Below are positions 63,898 through 64,000 of a DNA stretch of 64,000 bases, piece by piece. This DNA comes from Methanobrevibacter sp. V74 (GTDB lineage Archaea; Methanobacteriota; Methanobacteria; Methanobacteriales; Methanobacteriaceae). A program made the translations under genes and the position numbers. The stretch is taken from the NCBI RefSeq assembly GCF_963082495.1, contig NZ_CAUJAN010000001.1, forward strand, positions 487,701-551,700. Reading direction: 5' to 3'. How positions within the stretch are numbered: the stretch's first letter is position 1; every line of letters starts with the position of its first letter. The notes beneath the pieces are model-generated. The model saw only the letters and a program-made list of their open reading frames with translations, ran no database searches and was not told the DNA's origin.

Positions 63898-64000
63898 ATT
63901 TTTATTGTTATTGTGTTTTTTATTTTTGATTTGGTGTATTGTGTGTATATGTTGTATTTGCCTTTTTTTAGGTTTTTGATTTTTAGTGTGGCTATTCCTT
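63894..64000 (-). CDS. C-terminus of an adhesin-like protein (5' part outside window)
   Basis: The minus frame from the right edge reads GIATLKIKNLKKGKYNIYTQ and ends KSKIKNTITIKI, a basic Ig-like C-terminus. The 97 bases 63904-64000 are identical to 5904-6000 of the adhesin at 3896-6007 on the other strand. It ends without a membrane anchor. Confidence 0.85.
   Translation of the reverse strand, partial: GIATLKIKNLKKGKYNIYTQYTKSKIKNTITIKI

Noticed and set aside
1-64000. tRNA or rRNA genes
   Set aside because: No GTTCGAATC-type T-loop with a matching acceptor stem and no rRNA-like stretch of higher GC was seen.

Overview
The window looks like a chromosome segment of a gut or rumen methanogen of the genus Methanobrevibacter (order Methanobacteriales). 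The signs are very low GC, several large secreted adhesin-like proteins built from beta-helix and Ig-like repeats, a protein with pseudomurein-binding-type repeats and a C-terminal transglutaminase-like peptidase domain, a nicotianamine-synthase homologue of the Methanothermobacter type, and an FmdE-domain protein. The species cannot be fixed from the sequence alone.

Layout. 1-1179 is the start of an adhesin (minus strand) that runs off the left edge. 1365-3476 holds a decayed IS1182-like element, itself carrying a 107-bp MITE-like insertion, abutting an IS4-type transposase fragment. 3896-6007 is a complete adhesin, followed by a decayed IS630 element (6165-7552). 7740-12729 contains a small TM2-like membrane protein, then a cell-wall transglutaminase/peptidase followed by a secreted thioredoxin and CcdA, and a 40-residue protein. 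13184-20569 is mostly ordinary metabolism: a flavoprotein disulfide oxidoreductase, an M14-like membrane protein, a broken TPR-HIRAN gene, cysteine synthase, an LCM-type methyltransferase, a pyridoxal/pyridoxamine kinase and SurE. 21083-25827 has an ISL3-derived MITE, NfeD plus a broken SPFH partner, two small surface proteins and an MBL-fold hydrolase. 26210-29413 encodes a large extracytoplasmic protein with two FmdE-like domains and a His-rich membrane protein. 29953-31497 is a flippase. 31749-34828 is a nested pair of decayed insertion sequences (ISL3 inside the end of an IS4 element). 34897-40746 is an unknown ORF coupled to a giant repeat adhesin. 40769-44403 is another insertion-sequence graveyard. 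44673-51451 has an NCS2 permease, a methyltransferase, a CPBP protease, nicotianamine synthase and a second flavoprotein. 51660-60057 holds two large adhesins on the minus strand. 60725-63359 has a frameshifted archaeal ATPase with a repeat-rich upstream region and a 3-hydroxyacyl-CoA dehydrogenase. The right edge holds the C-terminus of yet another adhesin.

How the genes may work together. Much of the window serves the cell envelope: adhesins, a wall peptidase with a possible dedicated thiol-reducing pair (thioredoxin plus CcdA), a flippase, and small surface proteins with a shared TGNP-type C-terminal signal. A second theme is metal handling: nicotianamine synthase, and two unrelated SAM-dependent methyltransferases that share an 18-bp DtxR-like palindrome in their promoters.

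Quality warning. At 51745-51860 the sequence matches an Illumina Nextera adapter, including an index-like 8-mer and the P5 side, embedded in the 3' end of an adhesin gene. The neighbouring join and the C-terminus of that adhesin are therefore not trustworthy. Several otherwise conserved genes also carry single frameshifts, some of which may be sequence errors. I saw no tRNA, rRNA or CRISPR array.
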